Positions 1-7,875 of a DNA stretch of 64,000 nucleotides are shown piece by piece. Position 1 is the stretch's first letter. The number at the start of each line of letters is the position of its first letter. A program made the translations under genes and the position numbers. The notes beneath the pieces were generated by a model. The model saw only the letters and a list, made by a program, of their open reading frames with translations. It made no database searches and was not told the origin of the DNA. Source of the stretch: Heyndrickxia ginsengihumi (lineage in GTDB: Bacteria; Bacillota; Bacilli; Bacillales; Bacillaceae_C). The stretch covers positions 30,353 through 94,352 of the forward strand of contig NZ_JAAIWK010000012.1 of the NCBI RefSeq assembly GCF_011008565.1, in the 5' to 3' direction.

Positions 1-114
1 AGCGATATCTTTTGCAATCTTTATATGTTCAGAAAAAAGAAATAGATAGATCAATATTAAAAAAAGAACATTTACGATTAGAGATTTTGAGAACCTCATT
101 AAAAATCCATACAT
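1..114 (-). CDS. N-terminal fragment of an unknown membrane protein (cut by window edge)
   Basis: A minus-strand reading frame starts with ATG at 114 and stays open for 38 codons to the window edge. An AGGAGG ribosome-binding site (complement of 121-126) lies 6 nt upstream, so the start is convincing. The visible part is a short basic N-terminus followed by one hydrophobic segment (about residues 12-27), so this is a membrane protein. It is divergent from the CobW-family gene and shares its promoter region, including a Zur box centred on 180, so zinc-responsive control is possible. The fragment is too short to assign a family; a permease is only a guess. Confidence 0.55.
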   Translation of the reverse strand, partial: MYGFLMRFSKSLIVNVLFLILIYLFLFSEHIKIAKDIA

Positions 115-172
115 AGTGTTCCTCCTATTAAAATCTTTTAAATTTACTATAAACAAACATATGTTGAACTTT

Positions 173-230
173 CCGTAATTATTACGATTTAGGTTGCTAT
201 TTTTCTTTTTTGAAAAACATAATCATTACG
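173..230 (+). promoter_or_regulatory. Two Zur boxes ahead of the CobW/ZagA-like gene
   Basis: Positions 174-186 read CGTAATTATTACG, a perfect 6-1-6 inverted repeat that matches the Zur core of Bacillus (TCGTAATNATTACGA over 173-187 with one mismatch). A second copy at 218-230, CATAATCATTACG, matches 5 of 6 base pairs. The centres are 44 bp apart. Double Zur boxes in front of a CobW-type GTPase are known for B. subtilis yciC (zagA). The first box could also control the divergent gene. Confidence 0.75.
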
Positions 231-286
231 CTTTGTGAATAATGTTAAATATCAAGCAAATTAATAGAGAAAAGGAGAGGTATTTT

Positions 287-1249
287 GTGAAACAAAAAAT
301 TCCCGTTTATATTCTTACAGGGTTTTTAGGAAGCGGAAAAACAACAGTATTACTAAATATGCTAGAGCACGCTCGAAAATCTGGATTAAAGCCAGGACTG
401 CTCTTAAATGAAGCTGGCAGTGTAAATGTAGAAAGATATCTTTTCCAAGAAGAAAACATGATAGAACTTTTAGATGGTTGCATTTGCTGTTCGATTAAAG
501 ATGATTTGGTGAAAGCATGTCAATTTTATTTAAGGGAAGAAACTCAAATAGATATCCTTTTCATTGAAGGTACAGGAGTATCCAATCCGAAAGATATTGT
601 GGCAGCTTTTCATAATAGAGGACTTTCACATTATTTTGAAATAAATTCTATTATAAATGTCATAGATGCAAGTAAGTATTTAGAATATAAAAGCGTTTTT
701 TCAAGTTCCAAGGAAATAAGGGAGTTGCTGAAGGATCAGTTAGAGATAAGTACATTGGTACTGTTAAATAAAATAGATTTACTAAACGGACGGAAAAAGG
801 AGAAAGTAATCAATCATATACGTGCCCAATTAAATAGTAATGATCAAATTGTAGAAACGACATACGGAAGAGCGAACGGTGAGATTTTATTGAAAAATAG
901 ATATATAGAAGAAAGACAAACGAAAGAAGTTCAAGGAAACCATCATCACCATGCAAACGGACAGCATCTTCATAGTTTCCAAACGATAAAATTAGAATTA
1001 TGGTCATATGTTGAGAAGGAAGTGCTAGAAAAATGGCTTATTTCACTGCCAGATTATATATATAGAGGGAAAGGAATTATTCAGACAAAGGAAAAACGAT
1101 TGCTTCAATTTCAATTTTCTTCTCGAAATGTTGTCTTTAAAGAGATCGATCAGTTTTATCATGTAACACCGTGTGTGATTTTAATCGGACAAGATATGAA
1201 TAAACAGTTGATTCAAAATAGCTTTCAGGAAAATGTTTATTCACGTTGA
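287..1249 (+). CDS. CobW/COG0523-family GTPase, ZagA (YciC)-like zinc metallochaperone
   Basis: Predicted G3E-family GTPase that delivers metal, here probably zinc, under zinc starvation. The P-loop GFLGSGKTT is at residues 12-20, the family metal-binding CxCC motif (CICC) at about 65-68, and an NKID guanine-specificity motif near 160. A histidine-rich linker with four consecutive His and more His behind it lies at about 222-232. The C-terminal CobW domain follows. The GTG start at 287 is preferred over the ATG at 242 because AAAGGAGAGG lies 6 nt upstream of it; the protein is then 320 residues. Two Zur boxes upstream support zinc regulation. The family also has cobalt and nickel members, so the metal is inferred from the operator. 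Confidence 0.8.
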   Translation: MKQKIPVYILTGFLGSGKTTVLLNMLEHARKSGLKPGLLLNEAGSVNVERYLFQEENMIELLDGCICCSIKDDLVKACQFYLREETQIDILFIEGTGVSNPKDIVAAFHNRGLSHYFEINSIINVIDASKYLEYKSVFSSSKEIRELLKDQLEISTLVLLNKIDLLNGRKKEKVINHIRAQLNSNDQIVETTYGRANGEILLKNRYIEERQTKEVQGNHHHHANGQHLHSFQTIKLELWSYVEKEVLEKWLISLPDYIYRGKGIIQTKEKRLLQFQFSSRNVVFKEIDQFYHVTPCVILIGQDMNKQLIQNSFQENVYSR

Positions 1250-1327
1250 CAATTGGCTATACTTTCGAAAAACTTATTTTTAAATAAAACTCCTTGAATT
1301 AGACTCCAGTGATTAATTGCTCAATAG

Positions 1328-1368
1328 AAAAAGAACTCAAATCACATAAGATGATTTGAGTTCTTTTT
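1328..1368. terminator. Bidirectional intrinsic terminator
   Basis: A perfect 17-bp inverted repeat (1328-1344 and 1352-1368) with a 7-nt loop ends in T-runs on both strands. It lies between the convergent cobW-like and L,D-transpeptidase genes and can terminate both. Confidence 0.9.
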
Positions 1369-1379
1369 TTGGTTATTTA

Positions 1380-2021
1380 TTATTTATGAACTACTACCTT
1401 TGTTCCTGTTGGAATATGATCATAAATCCACTTTGCATCAGGAATTGTTAAATGGAAGCATCCGTGAGAATCTTTTTGCCCTAATTTTTTAGCATCAGCC
1501 GGAATTACCTTTTTATCTTCCGTCATAGGGACACTATGGAATAAGAACTCACCATGATTTTTCCATGATACCCAATACTCCGCGCCTTCTTTATATTTTG
1601 GAGAATAAAACCATGTGCCGCGTTCAGCTTGAACATGGAATGTTCCCTCTGGAGTGGAGTTATCAGGATTTGTATCTAATCCACTTGAAGTGATCATTGT
1701 ATAAATTGTTTTATTATTATGCTTTATATACACTTTTTGATCATTGATCGAAACATCAATCCATAGTTTCTCATTTGCAGATAATGTTGGATAGGGACCG
1801 CCTGATGGGGCGTTCCAATCAATTGTTTTTTTGGTAGATTTCTTTTTTGTTGTATCACTTTTTGTTTGTGATGAAGCAGTATGATGAGCTGTTTTCTTTT
1901 GCTTTGTCTGTTCTGCTGCAGAGGCAGCAACATTTGAATTATGTTTATGAATGTAAGTTGCCGCACCAACCACTATTGCAACTGCCAGTAGTGCAACAAT
2001 GGAAGTATATAAGTATTTCAT
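1380..2021 (-). CDS. Membrane-anchored L,D-transpeptidase (YkuD domain)
   Basis: Predicted peptidoglycan cross-linking or remodelling enzyme. A single hydrophobic anchor (about residues 5-24) is followed by a Lys/Thr/Ser-rich linker (to about 68) and a C-terminal YkuD domain with the catalytic histidine and cysteine in SHGCFHL (Cys about 188). The usual arginine of HGCxR is replaced by histidine. The ATG at 2021 is preferred because AGGAG lies 10 nt upstream; an in-frame ATG at 2042 precedes the ribosome-binding site. The product has 213 residues. There is no LysM domain, unlike YkuD itself. It shares a bidirectional terminator with the cobW-like gene and lies divergent to the spoIIIA operon. 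Whether it acts in vegetative wall or spore cortex is not visible. Confidence 0.8.
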   Translation of the reverse strand: MKYLYTSIVALLAVAIVVGAATYIHKHNSNVAASAAEQTKQKKTAHHTASSQTKSDTTKKKSTKKTIDWNAPSGGPYPTLSANEKLWIDVSINDQKVYIKHNNKTIYTMITSSGLDTNPDNSTPEGTFHVQAERGTWFYSPKYKEGAEYWVSWKNHGEFLFHSVPMTEDKKVIPADAKKLGQKDSHGCFHLTIPDAKWIYDHIPTGTKVVVHK

Positions 2022-2251
2022 TAGGTGTACACTCCTATCCATTTCGATATCGAAACAAGGTTAATAACAAATCGAAACAATTACGATTCAAATTATATAG
2101 AAGTCTATCAATATCGTCAAACACTTTTACCAGATCTTAATATATTAGAAGGAATTTAACTGATTTTGACAATGATCAATGTTGCTATCGATGGGAAATA
2201 TATGTTTTGCCCAGTCTCTAGCAATTTATGCTATCTATTTCTACGAATTCA

Positions 2252-2280
2252 GTCATAATCTCTTTTAAAATGAATAAATT
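2252..2280 (+). promoter_or_regulatory. Candidate SigE promoter of the spoIIIA operon
   Basis: GTCATAATC (2252-2260) and GAATAAATT (2272-2280) resemble the SigE -35 and -10 elements at suitable spacing. spoIIIA is SigE-dependent in B. subtilis. The -10 is not a close match, so confidence is moderate. Confidence 0.4.
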
Positions 2281-2290
2281 GTAGTATCAA

Positions 2291-2321
2291 TGTAAACGAA
2301 GCTTATAAAGATTCGCTTACA
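2291..2321 (+). promoter_or_regulatory. Imperfect palindrome in the spoIIIAA leader
   Basis: Two 14-nt arms (2291-2304 and 2308-2321) match in 12 of 14 positions around a 3-nt centre, ending just upstream of the GGGGGA ribosome-binding site at about 2325-2330. It could be an RNA hairpin in the leader or a DNA operator; no known protein is assigned. Confidence 0.4.
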
Positions 2322-2336
2322 TCAGGGGGATTCAAT

Positions 2337-3266
2337 ATGGAAGACGTACTTGAATGTTTACCGAGAACAATGGCTGAAAAAATAACAGAGCTCCCAGAAC
2401 AGATAAAAAGTGAGATAGAAGAAATCCGAATTCGGGTAGATCGGCCACTTGAAGTGATGGCAGGAGGAAATCCAGTTTTTTTACGTTATATCCCGACTGA
2501 ACATGATGCAGAGCATCTCATGAATCGTTTAGCTCATTTTTCATTTTATACATTAGAAGAAGAATTAAAAAAAGGATATATCACAATTGAAGGAGGGCAT
2601 CGCGTAGGTATTGCCGGTAAAGTGATTCTGGAAAATGGACAAGTAAAAGCCATTCGTCATTTTTCCTCATTTAATATCCGGATTGCACGAGAAAAAATTG
2701 GCATCGCTCAGCAGTTTACTTCTGTTCTGTATAAAAAACGCTGGCTTTCGACCATGATCATCGGTGCACCGCAAACAGGGAAGACAACCTTTTTACGGGA
2801 TATTGCGCGAATCATCTCGACGGGAGTACCAGAAAGAAATATACCTCCATATAAAGTAGGCATTGTAGATGAACGTTCAGAAATTGCTGGTTGTGTGCAT
2901 GGTATCCCCCAACTGCATTTTGGACCTCGTGTAGATGTATTGGATGCCTGTCCGAAAGCTGAAGGGATGATGATGCTTATTCGTTCAATGAGCCCAGATG
3001 TTCTTATTGTAGATGAAATTGGCCGCGAGGAAGATGCTCAAGCGATTTTAGAAGCGGTCAATGCAGGGATTTCATTAATTATGACGACACATGGAGATTC
3101 AATAGAAGATATTAAGAAACGTCCAATTTTAAAAAACATATTAGATCAACAAACTTTTCAGCTGTTTATTGAATTAATACGGAAGGAGAAGCCAGGAATC
3201 GTTGCAAAAATACGAGATAGTAGAGGGTTGATCTTGAAAAACAATGAAGGTGGTTTACATGTTTAA
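2337..3266 (+). CDS. spoIIIAA: Stage III sporulation protein AA, secretion-type ATPase
   Basis: ATPase of the SpoIIIA-SpoIIQ channel (feeding tube) linking mother cell and forespore; related to type II/IV secretion ATPases. Walker A GAPQTGKTT is at residues 143-151 and a Walker B stretch (LIVDEIG) lies near 223-229. The length of 309 residues fits the family. It is the first gene of the eight-gene operon, and its 3' end overlaps spoIIIAB by 8 nt. Expression should be mother-cell specific through SigE. Assignment rests on strong motif and gene-order agreement. Confidence 0.96.
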   Translation: MEDVLECLPRTMAEKITELPEQIKSEIEEIRIRVDRPLEVMAGGNPVFLRYIPTEHDAEHLMNRLAHFSFYTLEEELKKGYITIEGGHRVGIAGKVILENGQVKAIRHFSSFNIRIAREKIGIAQQFTSVLYKKRWLSTMIIGAPQTGKTTFLRDIARIISTGVPERNIPPYKVGIVDERSEIAGCVHGIPQLHFGPRVDVLDACPKAEGMMMLIRSMSPDVLIVDEIGREEDAQAILEAVNAGISLIMTTHGDSIEDIKKRPILKNILDQQTFQLFIELIRKEKPGIVAKIRDSRGLILKNNEGGLHV

Positions 3267-3774
3267 AATGATTGGCGCCGTGTTAATTGTAATGGCGACA
3301 ACTCTTATTGGGTTTGAAATATCAAAACGTTTGAGTGAACGACCAAAACAATTAAGGCTTTTTAAAAGTGCTTTGCAATCTTTAGAAGCAGAAATTATGT
3401 ACGGGCACACGCCGCTTCATGAAGCATCAAGAAAATTATCATTACAAATGCCGAAACCGTTATCAACCTTTTTTGAGGAGTTTTCCAATCAATTAACCTC
3501 CATTGAAACAACAGTAAAGGATGCTTGGCAAAACAGTTTACAGCATATTTGGAAAGAAACCGCGTTAAAACAAAGTGAGTATGAAATTTTATTGCAATTA
3601 GGTGAGAACTTAGGGAAACATGATCGTTATACAGAACAAAAACAGATTATTTTAACATTGACCCATTTAGAAAGAGAAGAAAAAGAGGCCCACGAAAAGC
3701 AAAATCGTTATGAAAAAATGGCAAAAAGTTTAGGGGTTTTATCTGGATTATTGATCGTCATTTTGTTGATGTAA
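3259..3774 (+). CDS. spoIIIAB: Stage III sporulation protein AB
   Basis: Membrane component of the SpoIIIA channel, resembling type II secretion GspF-like inner-membrane proteins. A hydrophobic N-terminal segment (about residues 2-18) and a C-terminal one (last 18 residues) flank a helical, charged central region. The ATG at 3259 is chosen because AAGGTGG lies a few nucleotides upstream and it gives 171 residues, the usual size; an in-frame ATG at 3244 has no such site. It overlaps the end of spoIIIAA. Confidence 0.93.
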   Translation: MFKMIGAVLIVMATTLIGFEISKRLSERPKQLRLFKSALQSLEAEIMYGHTPLHEASRKLSLQMPKPLSTFFEEFSNQLTSIETTVKDAWQNSLQHIWKETALKQSEYEILLQLGENLGKHDRYTEQKQIILTLTHLEREEKEAHEKQNRYEKMAKSLGVLSGLLIVILLM

Positions 3775-3820
3775 AAGCGTTAATGTTCACATTGTATCGC
3801 TTAAGTAGGAGGAAAAATGG

Positions 3821-4024
3821 ATGGGAATTGACGTCGATATCATTTTTAAAATTGCTGGTGTTGGAATCGTTGTCGCATTTTTGCACACGATCTTAGATCA
3901 AGTCGGAAAAAAAGAATATGCACAGTGGGTTACACTATTAGGGTTTATCTATATTTTATTTATGGTTGCTTCAATTGTGGGAGATTTATTTTCTAAAATT
4001 AAATCTGTTTTCTTATTTCAATAA
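3821..4024 (+). CDS. spoIIIAC: Stage III sporulation protein AC
   Basis: Small membrane protein of the SpoIIIA channel, 67 residues with two hydrophobic helices (about 8-24 and 38-56). GTAGGAGG lies upstream; the ATG at 3817 is out of frame and stops after four codons, so 3821 is the start. The order spoIIIAB-AC-AD is that of other Bacillus operons. Confidence 0.93.
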   Translation: MGIDVDIIFKIAGVGIVVAFLHTILDQVGKKEYAQWVTLLGFIYILFMVASIVGDLFSKIKSVFLFQ

Positions 4025-4069
4025 GTCAAATGAATACCCTTTAAGTGGTACGAGAAGGGGGGATTAACC

Positions 4070-4462
4070 ATTGAAATTTTGCAAATTGTAGGAATTGCAT
4101 TGATTGCGACATTTCTTGTTTTAATTTTGAAAGAACAAAAACCTAATTTTGCTTTTCTATTAACATTATTTGTTGGCTGCAGTATTTTTCTTTTTTTAGT
4201 GGATAAGATTTATGAAATTGTCCAATTACTTGAAAATATCGCACAAAAAGCAAATGTAGATACGATGTATATACAGACTATATTAAAAATTATTGGTATT
4301 GCTTATATTGCCGATTTTGCCTCCAACATTACAAAAGATGCAGGTCAAGGAGCACTGGCGGCAAAAGTGGAATTAGCAGGGAAAATTCTTATTTTAACAA
4401 TGGCGATACCAATTATTACGGTTTTAATTGAAACCATTATTAATCTGGTTCCAACCGGATAA
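4070..4462 (+). CDS. spoIIIAD: Stage III sporulation protein AD, probably from an ATT start codon
   Basis: Membrane protein of the SpoIIIA channel with three or four hydrophobic helices and the conserved ITKDAGQGA segment. Homologues begin with a few residues before QIVG (recalled: MQIDIVQIVG in B. subtilis). Here the equivalent codons are ATT GAA ATT TTG CAA, beginning at 4070, and GGGGGG (4057-4062) sits 7 nt upstream of that ATT. The first conventional in-frame start is TTG at 4079, 16 nt from the same ribosome-binding site. The TTG at 4071 is out of frame. The ATT start gives 130 residues. Gene identity is near certain; the start codon is an inference. Confidence 0.93.
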   Translation: MEILQIVGIALIATFLVLILKEQKPNFAFLLTLFVGCSIFLFLVDKIYEIVQLLENIAQKANVDTMYIQTILKIIGIAYIADFASNITKDAGQGALAAKVELAGKILILTMAIPIITVLIETIINLVPTG

Positions 4463-4480
4463 AGCAAGGAGTGAAAATCG

Positions 4481-5674
4481 TTGCGGCAATGGATGCAGAT
4501 TCTTATCGTCATACTCATCGTTTTTTTTTCAAAACAAGCTATCGCTTATGGAGCCACCGATGAATCAAGTTCGCAGGAAGCTATCCCGGAAAAATTGGTA
4601 AATCAGCAATTGAATCAGTTAGATTTGTCTGATTTAAAGAAATACTGGAATGAAATTAATTCAGAATACGGCGGATTTTTACCCGAAAGCCAAAAAGGTA
4701 GTCTTATTGATTTTATTAAAGGCGAGAAACATTTCTCATTACAAGCATGGTTTAAAAGTTTATTAACGTTTATTTTTCAAGAATTATTAATTAACGGGAA
4801 ATTACTCGGGTCCCTTATCATTTTAACGGTATTAAGCGTCCTGCTTGAAACACTTCATCATTCTTTCCAGCAAGGGATGATTAGTAAGATTGCATATGCA
4901 GTTATTTTTATGGTACTTGTCATTATTGCTTTGAACAGCTTCCATGTTGCATTGGATTATGCCAAACATGCAATAGAGACGATGAATGGATTTATGATTG
5001 CATTAATGCCGCTCATTCTAGCACTTTTATCAACGACAGGCAGTGTGACTTCTGCGACATTTTTCCATCCGGTTGTCGTATTTTTATCTAACACGAGCGT
5101 AATGTTTATACAATATATCGTCTTACCATTATTACTATTATCAACATTACTAAGTATTGTCAGTACGTTATCTGAACAGTATAAAGCTACCCAATTAGCA
5201 AAATTGTTAAGGAATATTAGTATCGGCGGTTTAGGAATTTTTATGGCAATTTTTTTAGGAGTTTTATCTGTACAAGGTACGGCTACAGCAATTACAGATG
5301 GACTTGCCATTCGGACAGCTAAATTTGTCACTGGCAATTTTATTCCTGTTATCGGAAGAATGCTAACGGATGCAACAGATACAGTCATAAGTGCATCTGT
5401 GTTGCTGAAAAACACTGTAGGCATTGCTGGCGTGGCAATGATTCTATTAATAGCTGTTTTCCCAGCGATAAAGATTTTTGTTATGTCTTTTATGTTTAAA
5501 TTAGCAGCAGCTATTATGCAGCCATTGGGGAGCGGCCCCGTAATTGCTTGTCTGGATACAATTAGCAAAAATATGTTATACGTTTTTGCCGCTTTAGCAA
5601 TTGTTACGATTATGTTTTTCTTAACGATCACGATTATTATCACAGCTGGAAATATTACGATGATGATGAGGTGA
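4481..5674 (+). CDS. spoIIIAE: Stage III sporulation protein AE
   Basis: Large polytopic membrane protein of the SpoIIIA channel, 397 residues. A signal-like hydrophobic N-terminus (about residues 4-22) is followed by a short extracytoplasmic region with an acidic and glutamine-rich stretch, then about seven or eight membrane helices from residue 100 onward. The TTG start at 4481 has AAGGAG 9 nt upstream (4466-4471). It follows spoIIIAD by 18 nt. Confidence 0.93.
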   Translation: MRQWMQILIVILIVFFSKQAIAYGATDESSSQEAIPEKLVNQQLNQLDLSDLKKYWNEINSEYGGFLPESQKGSLIDFIKGEKHFSLQAWFKSLLTFIFQELLINGKLLGSLIILTVLSVLLETLHHSFQQGMISKIAYAVIFMVLVIIALNSFHVALDYAKHAIETMNGFMIALMPLILALLSTTGSVTSATFFHPVVVFLSNTSVMFIQYIVLPLLLLSTLLSIVSTLSEQYKATQLAKLLRNISIGGLGIFMAIFLGVLSVQGTATAITDGLAIRTAKFVTGNFIPVIGRMLTDATDTVISASVLLKNTVGIAGVAMILLIAVFPAIKIFVMSFMFKLAAAIMQPLGSGPVIACLDTISKNMLYVFAALAIVTIMFFLTITIIITAGNITMMMR

Positions 5675-5717
5675 AAGGAAAATCTGTCATTTTTGCACAG
5701 CGCAAAAGGAGGCGTTT

Positions 5718-6365
5718 TTGCATATGGAATACATTACAAAATGGGTACTGAATATCATTATTTTTATTTTACTAGCAATGGTTGTTGATATGTTACTACC
5801 AGATTCCAGTATGCGTAAATATACAAAGCTTGTAATTGGATTGTTGCTAGTGACGATCATCGTTACCCCGATTTTTCAGCTGTTTTCCAAAAATTTTAAC
5901 ACGGTCATGACGAATGTTGTAAATCATGGAGATGTCAATCAAACTTCATTGGAAAATTCAATAGAAATAAAGAAAAAAGAAATAATTTCAAATCAACAGG
6001 AATATACATTAAAACAAATGGCTGTCCAAATGAAAAAGGATGCAGAGGGGGAGGTAGAAAAGAAGTTTGGTAAACAGATTACCGATATTCAACTAACATT
6101 AAAAAATGATAATACGCTTGGGGAGAATGGCGCTGAATCAATCGATGCCAACGACCTGAAAAAAATTATCGTTTATGTAAAACAAGACAATGCAACTGGG
6201 GCCATCGCTTCTATTGAACCTGTTAACATTTCAGCAACAGAACATGCAAAAAACAATAACTCCGTAGATACGAAATCTATTATTTCAACACTGTCTAATC
6301 ATTGGAATGTATCGAAGCAAAAGATTGAGCTTCATATCGAAGGGGGGACAGAATCTTCGCAATGA
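5718..6365 (+). CDS. spoIIIAF: Stage III sporulation protein AF
   Basis: Component of the SpoIIIA channel. Two N-terminal membrane helices (about residues 9-27 and 37-55) precede a soluble domain with lysine-rich helices. The start is TTG at 5718 (5 nt from AAAGGAGG) or ATG at 5724 (11 nt); spacing slightly favours the TTG. The 3' end overlaps spoIIIAG in an ATGA arrangement, implying translational coupling. Confidence 0.92.
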   Translation: MHMEYITKWVLNIIIFILLAMVVDMLLPDSSMRKYTKLVIGLLLVTIIVTPIFQLFSKNFNTVMTNVVNHGDVNQTSLENSIEIKKKEIISNQQEYTLKQMAVQMKKDAEGEVEKKFGKQITDIQLTLKNDNTLGENGAESIDANDLKKIIVYVKQDNATGAIASIEPVNISATEHAKNNNSVDTKSIISTLSNHWNVSKQKIELHIEGGTESSQ

Positions 6366-7018
6366 ACAATAAGCATGGGCCGTTGGATCAATTAAAAGAA
6401 TGGTTGTCAATAAAACCTTCATCATCAAACAAAAAGAATAAAAAATATCCTATTATATTACTTCTTTTTATTTGTGGAATAAGCGTTATGGTGCTTAATA
6501 ATTTGTTTTCTCATCATCAAAGCAAAAATAATTTAACTGCAGCAGCTATGTCGGACCAAAGTAGTAAAAGTCAAGAAACGATATCTCTCAATAAAAATAG
6601 TTCTAGTAAGAAAAAATCGATTAACTCCTATCAAGAACAGTATCAAGAAGAGCTGAAACAAATTTTAGAACAAATGTCTGGAGTCGGTTCAGTTAAGGTT
6701 CTTGTAAATGTTGCTTCAACAGAAAGCAAGGTATATGAGAAAAATTCAACCGTTCAAAACCAAATTACGACGGAAACCGATAAAAATGGTGGAGAAAGAA
6801 AAATCGATAATATTTCAAAAGACGATAAAGTGGTTACTGTGCAAGATGGAGAAAAACAAGTTCCGCTTGTTACAGAAACGAAAAAACCAAAAATTACAGG
6901 TGTTCTTGTTGTTTGTCAGGGGGGCAATGACATTGCCATACAAAGAGCAGTAAAAGAAGCAGTTTCAAATGCACTAGACGTTCCAAGCTATAGAGTTTCC
7001 GTCATGTCGAAAAAGTAA
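6362..7018 (+). CDS. spoIIIAG: Stage III sporulation protein AG, ring-forming channel subunit
   Basis: Single-pass membrane protein whose extracytoplasmic domain forms a large ring in the channel (known for B. subtilis SpoIIIAG). The hydrophobic segment is at about residues 29-46, followed by a Ser/Asn/Lys-rich linker and a ring-building domain with the insertion containing KNSTVQNQ and KPKITGVLVV. Length is 218 residues. It starts inside the last codons of spoIIIAF. Confidence 0.92.
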   Translation: MNNKHGPLDQLKEWLSIKPSSSNKKNKKYPIILLLFICGISVMVLNNLFSHHQSKNNLTAAAMSDQSSKSQETISLNKNSSSKKKSINSYQEQYQEELKQILEQMSGVGSVKVLVNVASTESKVYEKNSTVQNQITTETDKNGGERKIDNISKDDKVVTVQDGEKQVPLVTETKKPKITGVLVVCQGGNDIAIQRAVKEAVSNALDVPSYRVSVMSKK

Positions 7019-7033
7019 TAGGGGGAATTTAAA

Positions 7034-7573
7034 ATGTTATTAAAAAAGCAAACAGTTTGGTTATTAACGATGTTAAGTTTAGTAGTTGTTCTATCTGTCT
7101 ATTATGTAACATCTGACCCAAGTTCTACTAATCAAGTGGCGAAAAATGAGGCAAGCAAGACAAAAACAGAGTCGAAAGAGCAAGCATCCTCTTCTAAAAA
7201 TAACGTAAAAATTACAACAAAAACAGCAAGTAATGAAGTATTTGAAGCACTTCGTCTAGAAAGACAAGATGAAATGAGCAAACAGCAAGAAGAACTTACA
7301 AACAAACTGGCATCAAATGATTTGACACCAGATGAAAAAAGCAAAGCATATGACGAAATGCAAAAATTAACAGAAAGAGCAAACAAAGAACAAGTATTAG
7401 AGACATTAATTAAATCAAAAGGTTATGATGATGCACTTGTACAAGCTGATGGTAACCAAGTAATTGTTACTGTAAAATCAAGTAAGCATGACAAAGCTGC
7501 AGCAAACCAAATACTTAAGCTTGTCAATGAAGAGTTAGGCAACTCTCCAAAACTAGCTGTTGAATTTAAATAA
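7034..7573 (+). CDS. spoIIIAH: Stage III sporulation protein AH, SpoIIQ partner
   Basis: Single-pass mother-cell membrane protein; in B. subtilis its YscJ/FliF-like extracellular domain binds forespore SpoIIQ across the septum. The hydrophobic segment is at residues 8-26, then a Lys/Ser/Gln-rich linker, then the ring-building domain (about 70-179). Last gene of the operon, followed by an intrinsic terminator. Shorter than the B. subtilis protein, mainly in the linker. Confidence 0.92.
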   Translation: MLLKKQTVWLLTMLSLVVVLSVYYVTSDPSSTNQVAKNEASKTKTESKEQASSSKNNVKITTKTASNEVFEALRLERQDEMSKQQEELTNKLASNDLTPDEKSKAYDEMQKLTERANKEQVLETLIKSKGYDDALVQADGNQVIVTVKSSKHDKAAANQILKLVNEELGNSPKLAVEFK

Positions 7574-7579
7574 TCAAGA

Positions 7580-7616
7580 AGGCATAAACTTTTCGGAGGG
7601 AATGCCTCCTTTTTTT
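7580..7616 (+). terminator. Intrinsic terminator of the spoIIIA operon
   Basis: GGAGG (7595-7599) pairs with CCTCC (7605-7609), followed by seven T. An alternative longer pairing uses AGGCAT (7580-7585) and ATGCCT (7602-7607). Confidence 0.8.
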
Positions 7617-7777
7617 ATATTTCAACCTTTTCCCTTAAAAGTTTATAAAAATATGAAATAGAGCATCCTGGAGCGAAGAAACAACTGTTCTTTTTTTGAT
7701 GAACAAGTATTAAAGGTTATAAAAACAACCTAATTTAAAAAAATACTGGATAAAAATAACTGTTTCTCATTCAAATA

Positions 7778-7807
7778 TTGAATTCTTTCTAGTTCTTATC
7801 GTATGAT
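7778..7807 (+). promoter_or_regulatory. SigA-type promoter candidate of accBC
   Basis: TTGAAT (7778-7783) and TATGAT (7802-7807) are separated by 18 bp, about 70 bp upstream of the accB start. Confidence 0.5.
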
Positions 7808-7875
7808 ATTGATAGTTATTCATTAAAATGTGAAAAACTTTAAAACGAATTTTATTTATTTAAGGAGTGTCTAAT

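Larger units (their letters stand above)
2022..2336. other. Divergent intergenic region between the L,D-transpeptidase and spoIIIAA
   Basis: About 315 bp without a gene. It holds a perfect 14-bp palindrome TTTCGATATCGAAA (2042-2055) just upstream of the transpeptidase ribosome-binding site, with a direct repeat ATCGAAACAA at 2049-2058 and 2071-2080 spaced 22 bp. It also holds the SigE-type spoIIIA promoter and an imperfect palindrome at 2291-2321, listed separately. The regulator of the CGAAAC repeats is unknown. Confidence 0.5.
7574..7875. other. Intergenic region spoIIIAH-accB
   Basis: About 300 bp. Besides the spoIIIA terminator it contains a SigA-type promoter candidate for accBC (listed separately). 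No further gene is supported; the rest is very AT-rich. Confidence 0.5.

Noticed and set aside
2042..2080. WalR box ahead of the L,D-transpeptidase
   Set aside because: TGT repeats are present on the minus strand but spaced 10 instead of 11 nt and the hexamers do not fit TGTWAH.
4957..5643. Long minus-strand open frame opposite spoIIIAE
   Set aside because: It is the reverse complement of a hydrophobic coding region and has no ribosome-binding site.
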